A stretch of 64,000 nucleotides of DNA from Aquirufa aurantiipilula (GTDB lineage: Bacteria; Bacteroidota; Bacteroidia; Cytophagales; Spirosomataceae), in NCBI RefSeq assembly GCF_019923745.1, contig NZ_JAANOG010000007.1, positions 62,001 through 126,000 of the forward strand, in the 5' to 3' direction. Shown one piece after another: positions 1 through 8,060 of the stretch. The notes below the pieces were generated by a model. It did not search any database and had not been told where the DNA came from. It saw only the letters and a program-made list of their open reading frames with translations. Position numbers and translations under genes: made by a program. Position 1 is the first letter of the stretch. Each line of letters starts with the position of its first letter.

Positions 1-796
1 CGATATTAAAATAATCATAATATGTTGCCTGAGATTGATCCAATAAATAGCTTAATGCTTTAACATGCGCCTCTGCTAAGTCACAAACGTGAATATAATC
101 ACGAATGGCTGTGCCATCTGGAGTTGGATAATCATCTCCAAATACTTGTAAAGGACCACGTAAGCCTGCTACAGATTGCATTAAAAAAGGAACTAAATTA
201 GCTGGAGGTCCAAGTGGTAATTCTCCGATTAATGCACTCTCATGCGCCCCTATGGGATTAAAATAGCGCAATGATATAGCTTTTAAGAAGGCATTTTTTG
301 ATTGTACCGTATCTCGAATGATTTCTTCACAAATTTGCTTGGAGTTACCATAGGGAGAAACCGCTGGCTGAACAGGGGCAGATTCCGTTACAGGCAAGCT
401 TTCTGGTTGACCGTAAACAGTACAAGAAGATGAAAAAACAAGGTTTTTAACGCCATATTCATTCATTTTCTCTAATAAAAGGACTGTTGCCGCTACATTA
501 TTTCGGTAGTATTTTAATGGATTATCGACCGATTCTCCTACTGCTTTAGCGGCAGCAAAATGTATCACTCCATCAATAGCATACTGCTGAAATAAATGAT
601 CGTAGACCGAAGCATCATTGACATCGCCTTCAACAAAAATTACTTCTTCCTGAGTAATGGTTTTTAACCGGTCGATGACCTGAATAGAAGAATTGGCAAA
701 ATTATCTACGATAATAGGAGTGAAGCCGTTTTCCTTTAAGACTACATAGGTATGAGAGCCTATGAAACCTGCTCCTCCAGTTATTAAAATATTCAT
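1..796 (-). CDS. galE: UDP-glucose 4-epimerase, C-terminus cut by window edge
   Basis: Interconverts UDP-glucose and UDP-galactose (Leloir pathway, surface sugar supply), NAD-dependent, cytoplasmic. Reading the minus strand from ATG at 796 gives an N-terminal Rossmann motif TGGAGFIGSH at about residues 6-15, then SSSCTVYG and the short-chain dehydrogenase YxxxK site as YGNSK near residue 149. The reading frame is open to base 1, so about 265 of the usual 330-340 residues are present and the last part lies outside the window. The start is clear because the glycine-rich loop begins a few residues after it. Confident family call; GalE versus a related sugar epimerase rests on the overall motif pattern. 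Confidence 0.93.
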   Translation of the reverse strand, partial: MNILITGGAGFIGSHTYVVLKENGFTPIIVDNFANSSIQVIDRLKTITQEEVIFVEGDVNDASVYDHLFQQYAIDGVIHFAAAKAVGESVDNPLKYYRNNVAATVLLLEKMNEYGVKNLVFSSSCTVYGQPESLPVTESAPVQPAVSPYGNSKQICEEIIRDTVQSKNAFLKAISLRYFNPIGAHESALIGELPLGPPANLVPFLMQSVAGLRGPLQVFGDDYPTPDGTAIRDYIHVCDLAEAHVKALSYLLDQSQATYYDYFNI

Positions 797-949
797 AAAT
801 TGAATTGATGCTTCAATGAGCTAGCAAATTTAGGTTTATATTCTCTTGAAAAAAAATTTATGGGCTCAACAATTATTGTAAGGGCTTACCATGTAATTCG
901 TTTGTAATTCGACACTTAGTCCCTATTTTTGATATAAATTAAGACCCTT

Positions 950-1783
950 ATGAAGGAACCAGCTATCAAAGCCATGATACAATTGCTCGACGACAGTGAT
1001 TCTGAAGTCGTACAATTGGTGGAGCAACAGATTCGAACCTTAGGGCCATCCATCATTCCAGTATTGGAGTCTGAGTGGGAGCAATTAAGTTTAAACCCGT
1101 TTTTACAGGAGAAAATAGAAAATTTAATACATGATTTTCAATTGGAATCCATGCGGAATCGCTTAGCCATTTGGAAAGAAGCAGGGGGGATGGATCTCAT
1201 GGAGGGCATGTGGATTGTAGCTACGTATCGTTTTCCTGATTATTCCTTTTCTCAGTTGAAGACAGAGCTAGACCAATTGTATTATGAAGTTTGGCCTCAA
1301 ATCCGAGAAAACTTGCATCCTATGGATCAAATCAAGGTTTTAAATGGGGTGATTTTTGACCAATTGAAATTTGGTGCCAATACCAAAAACTTTCATGCCG
1401 CTAATAATTCTTACATTAATGTGGTATTGGAGAGCAGAAAGGGTAATCCCATTAGCTTGTGTGTCATTTACATGTGGATTGCACAGCGATTAGGTTTCCC
1501 CGTGTATGGAGTCAATTTGCCCAATTTGTTCGTGTTAACCTACAAGCAAAAGGGAGTACAGTTTTATATCAATGTGTTTAATAAAGGTTTGATATTCAAT
1601 CGAGTAGATATAGATAATTATTTGGCACAGCTGAATTTAGCACCCAATGAAATTTACTATAATCCTTGTTCAAACCTAGAAATCATTCGAAGGGTACTGA
1701 GAAATTTGATTATGGCTTATGATAAAGCAGGCGATGAGGAGCATAAAAATGAATTAAGCCAAATTATCGATTCCTTGGATTAA
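950..1783 (+). CDS. SirB1-like transglutaminase-fold protein
   Basis: Cytoplasmic protein of 277 residues. Residues 1-80 are helical, HEAT-like; residues about 85-240 look like the Transglut_core2/SirB1 domain, recognised by RKGNPISLCVIYMWIAQRLG followed by the segment GVNLPNLFVLTY. In relatives the second segment is usually LPxHF with a conserved His; here that position is Leu, so a classic Cys-His-Asp activity is doubtful although Cys is present in the first motif. The family's molecular role is not established. It converges with the next gene, the two stop codons overlapping by a few bases. Family call is firm, function is unknown. Confidence 0.8.
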   Translation: MKEPAIKAMIQLLDDSDSEVVQLVEQQIRTLGPSIIPVLESEWEQLSLNPFLQEKIENLIHDFQLESMRNRLAIWKEAGGMDLMEGMWIVATYRFPDYSFSQLKTELDQLYYEVWPQIRENLHPMDQIKVLNGVIFDQLKFGANTKNFHAANNSYINVVLESRKGNPISLCVIYMWIAQRLGFPVYGVNLPNLFVLTYKQKGVQFYINVFNKGLIFNRVDIDNYLAQLNLAPNEIYYNPCSNLEIIRRVLRNLIMAYDKAGDEEHKNELSQIIDSLD

Positions 1784-2409
1784 ATACGTTTAGCAAGGCT
1801 AATCCAAAATTCTGGAAATTCTTCATGCCATAGTTCAAAATCATTTGATTCTTGGTCAAACTGAACACAAGCTTTTTGAATAGGAAATAGACAGTCTAAT
1901 TGAATGCTCTTTCTGAAATCAAGACCCGCTTGATGTTGGGCTTTATAAATAGCTTCTTTACTTGTCCATGCTGCCAATAGTTTTATTTCGTCCATTTTAG
2001 ACCATTCCATTTCGGAAGCAGAAAGGAATCTAGGGGCTACTTTCTGTATATTTCTGGCTTTTTTTTCTAGATCTAGACCAATGTTTTGTTGGTAACAGAT
2101 GGCTGCTGCCACGTAGGGGAAGGAATGGCTGATACTAATTTGCCAGTCGGAATTCTGAAAATAGGGTCGATTATTACTCGTCTTGTCTAAAATTAATTCT
2201 TGGCCAACCTGACTTTGGACTAATTGCCATAGACAAAAACGGGCTGCTAAGGATTCCAACTTTTTGATGTCCAAAGCATGATTGGGAGGAAGCGTACTTT
2301 TCCAAGAATTTGGAATGTCTTCAAAAAACGCTTCATTCTCTCTTATTTCCCAAATCATCCAAGAAGTACCAGGAAGGTTTAAATCACGAAGTGGGAAAAT
2401 TTGAGGCAT
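1780..2409 (-). CDS. 4'-phosphopantetheinyl transferase (Sfp/AcpT type)
   Basis: Transfers the phosphopantetheine arm from coenzyme A to a conserved serine of acyl or peptidyl carrier proteins, turning apo- into holo-protein in the cytoplasm. The 209-residue protein shows SISHS (92-96), the metal-binding GLDLE (111-115, Asp113 and Glu115) and WTSKEAIYK (148-156), the three standard motifs of the Sfp family, in the right order and spacing. Length fits the single-domain to Sfp-like range. It stands alone and converges with the SirB1-like gene. Whether it serves fatty acid synthesis or a secondary pathway cannot be told from context; no carrier protein or synthase gene is near. Confidence 0.9.
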   Translation of the reverse strand: MPQIFPLRDLNLPGTSWMIWEIRENEAFFEDIPNSWKSTLPPNHALDIKKLESLAARFCLWQLVQSQVGQELILDKTSNNRPYFQNSDWQISISHSFPYVAAAICYQQNIGLDLEKKARNIQKVAPRFLSASEMEWSKMDEIKLLAAWTSKEAIYKAQHQAGLDFRKSIQLDCLFPIQKACVQFDQESNDFELWHEEFPEFWISLAKRI

Positions 2410-2463
2410 ATATAAGCGTATTTGCTTGTAAAATTACCATTTTTGTGTTCAAATATAAACATC

Positions 2464-3363
2464 ATGCAAATAGAACGGATAGATACCTTTTCTGGGCATC
2501 GAGGACCGATTTATTCTTTAGCATCTGGAGAGCAAGCACATGAATTTTATTCAGCTGGTTCTGATGGGTGGGTAGTACAATGGAATTTACAAAAGCCAGA
2601 TTTGGGTAAAGTGGTTGCTCAAATCAGTGGATCTGTTTATGCCATGAAGTATGATGAAATGGGGGTATTGTGGGTTGGTCAAAATTTTGAGGGGATTCAC
2701 GGTATACAATTGTCCAATCAAGAACGTATTTTTTCTATTGGCTTAGGGGCAAATTCCATTTTTGATATCCTATTTAATCAAAATCAAGTTTGGGTAGCCC
2801 ATCAAGATGGATTGATTACTGTTGTAGATGCCGATTCGAAGCAAATTATTAAACATATCAAGTCAAGTGATAAAAGTGTTCGAACGCTACGTTTGTTGCC
2901 CCAAAATCGAATTGCTGCGGCTTATAGCGATGGTTACATACGGATTTTTAATTCAAAATTTGAATTGGAAAATGCGTGGAAAGCCCATGATGGCAGTGTT
3001 TTTGGCCTACAATATTGGGAAAAAGATGGAGTACTGATATCTGTTGGTAAAGATGCTCGAATTAAGAAGTGGGACATAACTAAAATAGTAGTCCCGTTTG
3101 AAGCAGCATCGGAAGTGATTGCCCACATGTATGCGATACATGATTTGGCTTTTCATCCTCAACTGCCATTATTTGCCAGTGCTAGTATGGATAAGACTAT
3201 TAAGATTTGGGATGCGGAGAATTTAACCTTGCTGAAGGTAATTGATGCATCACGATATGGTGGACATAAAAATTCAGTTAATAAATTAATTTGGACTCCA
3301 TTTGAGGATCAGTTGGTTTCTGCCTCCGATGATAAAAATATCTCGGTATGGAAGATTCATTAA
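2464..3363 (+). CDS. WD40 repeat protein
   Basis: A protein of 299 residues predicted to form a seven-blade WD40 beta propeller, a scaffold for protein binding. Blades are marked by GHRGPIYSLASG at the start, SAGSDGWVVQWNL, the pair LISVGKDARIKKWDI and FASASMDKTIKIWDA, and the closing blade VSASDDKNISVWKI. ATG at 2464 was preferred over an in-frame TTG at 2422, because the 14 extra residues are hydrophobic and unlike the first blade (MQIERIDTFSGH). It is divergent from the phosphopantetheinyl transferase and 23 bases ahead of the DivIVA-like gene. No signal peptide. Partner unknown. Confidence 0.88.
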   Translation: MQIERIDTFSGHRGPIYSLASGEQAHEFYSAGSDGWVVQWNLQKPDLGKVVAQISGSVYAMKYDEMGVLWVGQNFEGIHGIQLSNQERIFSIGLGANSIFDILFNQNQVWVAHQDGLITVVDADSKQIIKHIKSSDKSVRTLRLLPQNRIAAAYSDGYIRIFNSKFELENAWKAHDGSVFGLQYWEKDGVLISVGKDARIKKWDITKIVVPFEAASEVIAHMYAIHDLAFHPQLPLFASASMDKTIKIWDAENLTLLKVIDASRYGGHKNSVNKLIWTPFEDQLVSASDDKNISVWKIH

Positions 3364-3386
3364 TTTTTTTTCTATTTTAGCAGATT

Positions 3387-4304
3387 ATGGAGCATATATA
3401 CGAACTACCCGAAGCATCTTTTTCTAAATCCTTTCGTGGATATGATGTTTCAGATGTACATGATTATTTATTCCGAATAGAGGAGTATCATCAATCCATT
3501 CAGCAATCTCGAGATCGAATGGAGTCAAAGATAGATGCATTAGAGAAAGAGCTTAGTCGACTACGCGAAGCAGAATCATCTATGTTGAAGGCTGTTCAAA
3601 TGGCCGAAGAAGCACAGTTGAATTGGAAATTGAAAGCAGAGAAAGATGCTGAATTAGCTTTACAAAAAGCGCAAAAACAATCAAGCCAATTGATTGAACA
3701 GGCAGAAAAGGAAGCGGCTAAAATTAAATTGCTGGCAGAAGGTGAATCCAAACAGATATTGTTGGAATCTAATCAAACCATCAAGGAACAAGAACGTGTA
3801 TTGCGTGGACTTCAAGAAGCTCAGAAAGAAGTAGCAGAGCAATTGATGGGTATTTCAGAAAAGACCTTACAGCAAATTAAAACATGGTCGGTTTCCAATG
3901 AAACTTTATCTTCTCGGATTGATTCCCAGGAGAATGTGCCTGCAACTGTAAAAAAATCTTCAGTTACTCCATCTAAAATTGCGCCCAAGCAGGTTAAAAA
4001 GACAAAAAAGCCGATTTTGAAAGCTAAAGCCAAAGGGAAAGTTGGTAGGCCAAAGTCTAAAAAATCTCCTGTGGCAGACAATAAAGTTCCTGCAAAAAGA
4101 GGTAGGAAACCTAAAGCAGCTGCCGCTATTCCTGTGGTAAAACCTGTGAAGACTCAAGGAGTAAAAAAGTCTATTTCAACCAAGAAGAAAGGGATAGACC
4201 CTACACAGTTAACGCCAGATGATAGTTTACCTACTTTGAATAAAGTGTTGGAAGCTTATGCGAAATCTTCTGCGCCACAAGGGAAAATTGGAGAAATTAA
4301 TTAA
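3387..4304 (+). CDS. DivIVA-like coiled-coil protein with basic AT-hook tail
   Basis: 305 residues in three parts. Residues 1-35 (SFSKSFRGYDVSDVHDYL) resemble the DivIVA/GpsB membrane-targeting start. Residues about 35-170 are a charged coiled coil rich in E, K, Q and A. Residues about 185-280 are very basic, with KVGRPKSKK near 219 and KRGRKPKAAA near 237, which are AT-hook-like (GRP/GRK-P cores) and resemble histone H1 tails. DivIVA proteins mark curved membrane or cell poles; the tail suggests nucleic acid contact, so a membrane-to-nucleoid link is possible (inference). It is followed after 1 base by folB, probably one transcript. Tail could also be a low-complexity linker. Confidence 0.72.
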   Translation: MEHIYELPEASFSKSFRGYDVSDVHDYLFRIEEYHQSIQQSRDRMESKIDALEKELSRLREAESSMLKAVQMAEEAQLNWKLKAEKDAELALQKAQKQSSQLIEQAEKEAAKIKLLAEGESKQILLESNQTIKEQERVLRGLQEAQKEVAEQLMGISEKTLQQIKTWSVSNETLSSRIDSQENVPATVKKSSVTPSKIAPKQVKKTKKPILKAKAKGKVGRPKSKKSPVADNKVPAKRGRKPKAAAAIPVVKPVKTQGVKKSISTKKKGIDPTQLTPDDSLPTLNKVLEAYAKSSAPQGKIGEIN

Positions 4305-4305
4305 T

Positions 4306-4668
4306 ATGGATTTTTACCAAATTGCCTGGCAAGGATTGCGTTTTTATGCTTATCATGGCTATTTTCCTGAGGAGAGAATACTAGGTAATTGGTATGAGTT
4401 GGATGTGAATATAAGTCTCAAATTAGACGATGAAATACAGGATGATTTAGGTCAAACCTTAGATTATGGACAGGTTTATCAGCTTTGTCAAGAAATCATG
4501 ATAGAACCTGTTGACTTATTAGAAACTATTGTTGAAAAAATAGGGAAGGCCCTCGTGCATCGTTGGCCACATATTAAGGGATTGGAAATTAGTTTAAGAA
4601 AACAAAACCCTCCGCTTGGACAAAGTAGGGGTAATTCTTGTATAATTTGGCATAAAATTTTTGAATAA
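4306..4668 (+). CDS. folB: dihydroneopterin aldolase
   Basis: Cleaves 7,8-dihydroneopterin to 6-hydroxymethyl-dihydropterin and glycolaldehyde in folate synthesis; forms octamers in the cytoplasm. The 120-residue protein has the family pattern: GLRFYAYHGYFPEER with Glu22, the TLDYGQVY substrate segment (51-58), LLETIVEKI, and the catalytic Lys99 in LRKQNPPLG. An in-frame ATG at 4258 inside the upstream gene would add 16 residues not seen in the family, so the ATG at 4306, just after the upstream stop, is taken. folC of the same pathway lies at 19.85 kb. Confidence 0.94.
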   Translation: MDFYQIAWQGLRFYAYHGYFPEERILGNWYELDVNISLKLDDEIQDDLGQTLDYGQVYQLCQEIMIEPVDLLETIVEKIGKALVHRWPHIKGLEISLRKQNPPLGQSRGNSCIIWHKIFE

Positions 4669-4710
4669 GAGATTGGTTTACAATTCATTAGAAACAAAAC
4701 GTAAAATAGA

Positions 4711-5733
4711 ATGCGTCATCAAGTAACAATCAAAGATATTGCTAAGCAGTTGAATGTTTCTGTGGCTACTGTTTCTCGTGCGCTTCGTGATTTACCCGAT
4801 ATCCACCCAGATACCAAGAAACTAGTCTTGGACTTAGCTAAAGAATGGGATTATCAACCCAATTTATTAGCCACTAGCTTAGTGAAAAGTAAAACCAAGA
4901 CTCTTGGTTTGATTGTACCCGATTTGGGTTATTATTTCTTTTCTACGGTCATTAAACATATTGAAGAAGCGGCAATTAAGGCTGGATACAGTTTACTGAT
5001 TACACAAACCCAAGAATCTTACGAACGTGAGTTGACCAATATTCAAAACCTTTCAAGAGGTCAAGTGGATGGTATCATTATATCTCTTTCTAGGGAAACC
5101 AGCAATTTTGAGCATTTAACCCGATTACAAAGAAGAGGGATTCCTTTGGTATTTTTTGATCGAAATTGTGAGGATATTCAGGCTTCCAAAGTAATGGTGG
5201 ATAATGAACAATCTGCCTATGAAGCAGTCAAACATTTGATTGAAAACGGGTGTAAACGCATCGCTTTTTTAGCTGGTCCTAAAAATGTCTCTGTGAGTAA
5301 TCAACGCCGTTTGGGCTATATTCATGCGTTGGAAGAAGCAGGTTTATCGGTTGATCCAAGTTTAATATTACATTCCGATTATTATCAAGATACAGCCAGG
5401 TCTCAAACGCATTTATTGATGCAATCCGAGAATCGTCCAGATGGGATTTTAGTGGTTTCTGACCGACTAGCCATTGGCGTGTTAACGGCATTAAAGGAAC
5501 TGAAAATCAGTGTTCCAAAAGATGTTAAGATAGTTAGTTTTAATAATGAGCCTATTTGTCAAGTGATTTCTCCAACGATTACCTCAGTATCCCAGCCTTT
5601 GGATGAAATAGGTAGAATTTCAGTCGAATTACTTTTGGCTCAAATTGAACATAAAACGGGTGAATCCATCCCTAAAATTGAGGTATTGAAGACGAATTTA
5701 GTTGTGAGAGAATCCTCAACAAGACTGAATTAA
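4711..5733 (+). CDS. LacI-family transcriptional regulator
   Basis: DNA-binding repressor or activator of 340 residues, the usual LacI length. Residues 1-50 hold the helix-turn-helix and hinge (VTIKDIAKQLNVSVATVSRA), then a periplasmic-binding-like sensor domain (GLIVPDLGYYFFSTVIKHIE, VDGIIISLSRE, VFFDRNC, FLAGPKN, PDGILVVSDRLAIGVLTALK). Ligand is probably a sugar or purine, but the sequence does not say which, and no sugar operon is beside it. It converges with the purple acid phosphatase gene, stops overlapping by a few bases. Start fixed by the HTH at residue 5. Confidence 0.93.
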   Translation: MRHQVTIKDIAKQLNVSVATVSRALRDLPDIHPDTKKLVLDLAKEWDYQPNLLATSLVKSKTKTLGLIVPDLGYYFFSTVIKHIEEAAIKAGYSLLITQTQESYERELTNIQNLSRGQVDGIIISLSRETSNFEHLTRLQRRGIPLVFFDRNCEDIQASKVMVDNEQSAYEAVKHLIENGCKRIAFLAGPKNVSVSNQRRLGYIHALEEAGLSVDPSLILHSDYYQDTARSQTHLLMQSENRPDGILVVSDRLAIGVLTALKELKISVPKDVKIVSFNNEPICQVISPTITSVSQPLDEIGRISVELLLAQIEHKTGESIPKIEVLKTNLVVRESSTRLN

Positions 5734-7505
5734 TGGGATAATTTTAGTGTAAATCTTTTCCCTTTGTAGTGATATTCCAAAATATATTGGCCAGTCGGAA
5801 TACCTTCCATAATTTGTTGATCTACTATTCCTTCTTTTTGAATGGATTTCCAAGTTCTTCCCAACAAGTCGAAAATCTCTAAAGAGTCATAAGGTTGATT
5901 CCGCAATTCTTCCCATTTTGTTGTGCCAAGGGGAGGGTTAACGGTTATTTCGTACTGATCTTGTAGACATTTCTGCGTGTCTGTAACTGTGTAGGTGCTT
6001 GATTTTAAGGGTCTTAGATTTATTTTTTGCGATTTTTCACCAGTAGACCAATTGTATGAGTTAGTAGGAGCAGGCCAAGAAGCTTTTAGTTCAATAGCAT
6101 CGTAGGCATTGATGGTTTGCTTGATGGTTTTATTGACTTCCTTAAATATGGTAAACTGATCTAAAACGGCACCATCTTCATCGATGAACTTGGCATCTAG
6201 TCGGTTATTTTCAATGTCAATGGCCATGGAACCTCCTCGTTTATCTAGAGAGAATTCCATCACAGGATGCGGCCAATCAAAGCGATGGGTGGCAGTTTGA
6301 CCTCCACAGCCATTGACAACATAGGTTGTTCCTTTTTTACTAGGTTCAGAAGAATTGAAAACATAGGCACAGGATTTATCTGTTCCATCGTATCTACCAG
6401 AAGAATTGATAGGCCAGTTTTTTTCCGGAGAGAACTCGGTAGACAGGCCATATTGGCCTTTTAGTGGTTTCGATCTTTCATAAACATGGCTATGGCCCGA
6501 CATTACCAAATCAACCCCGTATTCGTCAAATACCCGAGTCAAATAATCACGTAATTTGATAATTTCAGCATTGACGTCTGAATCATAGGTGCCTTTGGTA
6601 TAGACTGGAAAATGGAAATAAACCACTTTCCAATCTTGTTTGGTAGCTTTAAGGTCTTCTTTTAACCAGTTTAACTGGATATTATTGACTTGGTCGAAAA
6701 TCCTGAAATTATCTTTCCCCCAGGCATAAGAATCTAAACATACAAAGTGGACATTCCCGTAATCATAAGAATAATAGGCTTCAGAAGAGGAGGGTACACC
6801 ACCTAATTCACCTTGGCTAGGTAAGGTGAAATTTTGAAAATAAGCCATTTTAGGCTCATCTTGTTGATATGGAAAAGGTTGGTTATCGTAGTCATGATTT
6901 CCAGTAGAAGGAAACAAAGCCGTTTGACGCAATAAACGACCAGCGTGATAGGGAGTAAAAAACTCATCTTGCCAACAAGCGTCACTTCCACCGCAGTATA
7001 TATTGTCTCCTAAACTCAGAAAAATATTGGTATAATTATTCTTTTGGTAGTTTAAATAAGCATTATATACCTTTTTTTGGGTATCTCCGGCAGCCATGTC
7101 ACCAACAGAAAAAATGGATATTTTTTCTTTGGATCCTATACTTGGCGCTGTTTTAAAAAAGTAAGAGGAATCACTCAAAATTTCTTTTTCGCTTAAATGA
7201 ACACGGTAAAAGTATTTGGTACTTGGTTGGAGGTTATTGAGGGAAAGACTATGATCAGATTGAGCACTAGAACTTTTTATACTAGGATTATAACTTTTAC
7301 CATCGGTGCTTAAGCTGATTTCTGAAATAATGGCTTGATCTGTTCGGTAACGAATTAAAACAGAATTGGATTGGGCTAATTGAATGTAAGGATAGCGAGT
7401 GATTTTTTGAGCAAACGCAATGGGAGAGAAACCTAAAAATAATAGTAAACAGACATACCCAATAAATGGGAAATGGGCGTTATAAGATGATTTTCTTAGG
7501 TTCAT
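5730..7505 (-). CDS. secreted purple acid phosphatase-like metallophosphoesterase with T9SS-type tail
   Basis: 591 residues. After a signal peptide (hydrophobic segment around residues 10-32, ending near AFAQ) comes a fibronectin-III-like N domain, then a calcineurin-like phosphoesterase domain with GDMAAGDTQ, SLGDNIYCGG, TGNHDYDN, YFHFPVYTKG and SGHSHVYER, the five metal-binding blocks. The tyrosine-type charge-transfer ligand region fits purple acid phosphatases. The last about 70 residues (DLLGRTW, IPTGQYILEYHYKGKRFTLK) look like a type IX secretion sorting domain, so the enzyme is probably exported and surface-bound, releasing phosphate from organic phosphate (inference). The gene faces a 555-base intergenic region with a Fur-box-like site. 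Confidence 0.88.
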   Translation of the reverse strand: MNLRKSSYNAHFPFIGYVCLLLFLGFSPIAFAQKITRYPYIQLAQSNSVLIRYRTDQAIISEISLSTDGKSYNPSIKSSSAQSDHSLSLNNLQPSTKYFYRVHLSEKEILSDSSYFFKTAPSIGSKEKISIFSVGDMAAGDTQKKVYNAYLNYQKNNYTNIFLSLGDNIYCGGSDACWQDEFFTPYHAGRLLRQTALFPSTGNHDYDNQPFPYQQDEPKMAYFQNFTLPSQGELGGVPSSSEAYYSYDYGNVHFVCLDSYAWGKDNFRIFDQVNNIQLNWLKEDLKATKQDWKVVYFHFPVYTKGTYDSDVNAEIIKLRDYLTRVFDEYGVDLVMSGHSHVYERSKPLKGQYGLSTEFSPEKNWPINSSGRYDGTDKSCAYVFNSSEPSKKGTTYVVNGCGGQTATHRFDWPHPVMEFSLDKRGGSMAIDIENNRLDAKFIDEDGAVLDQFTIFKEVNKTIKQTINAYDAIELKASWPAPTNSYNWSTGEKSQKINLRPLKSSTYTVTDTQKCLQDQYEITVNPPLGTTKWEELRNQPYDSLEIFDLLGRTWKSIQKEGIVDQQIMEGIPTGQYILEYHYKGKRFTLKLSH

Positions 7506-8060
7506 AAGTATAGACAGTTCATAAAGGTAATCAAAAGCCTATGTTTTTGTATTCGCTTGTTGGTCAATGAGATGGAAATTTTAATACTTAGATCCCCAAT
7601 GTCAATTTTTATCCTCTAAATTTAAAACATATTATTTAGACTGAGTATAAATAATCACAAAACTACACAAGAAAAAATGATATATCACTATTTGCTTGAG
7701 TTCGGAAGAAAGTAGAGCTGAGGGATTTATTAAGAGGGAAATAAATGGTCAAAAAGAGGTTTTTGGATAATCATTCTCATTATCAATAGTTTATGAAAAT
7801 GATTTGAATTTTATATTGGGATTTGGAAGATATTTTTTCTAACAAATGGGAAAATTTTCAAAAAATTTGGGTGTGTAAAGGGATGAAAATTAGGCTAAAA
7901 AAGCCATATTTTTTACCTAGGAAAAATTGACAATTTATTGTGATTTATCTTGGAAAAATTGGCATAATTAATGATATTTGTAGCTATTGGAAATCTCTGT
8001 AATTCAATCATTTTTTTGTGTTGATTCCTTGAGGTTGTTCAACGCATCAAACCATAATTT
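7506..8060. other. 555-base divergent intergenic region between phosphatase and gyrA
   Basis: AT-rich spacer separating two divergent genes. It holds one conspicuous palindromic site at 7766-7784 that resembles a Fur box. No convincing open reading frame, RNA gene or terminator was seen. The promoter of gyrA must lie in the right part, but no site with a clean TAnnTTTG element could be assigned. Confidence 0.5.
7766..7784. promoter_or_regulatory. Fur-box-like palindrome
   Basis: GATAATCATTCTCATTATC matches 16 of 19 positions of the classical Fur consensus GATAATGATAATCATTATC and keeps its dyad symmetry at the ends. It lies about 260 bases upstream of the phosphatase start and 277 bases upstream of gyrA, far for either promoter. 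Assignment is by sequence similarity only. Confidence 0.4.

Noticed and set aside
2310-2543. 77-codon plus-strand frame
   Set aside because: Overlaps two well-supported genes antisense and in another frame, and has no domain features.
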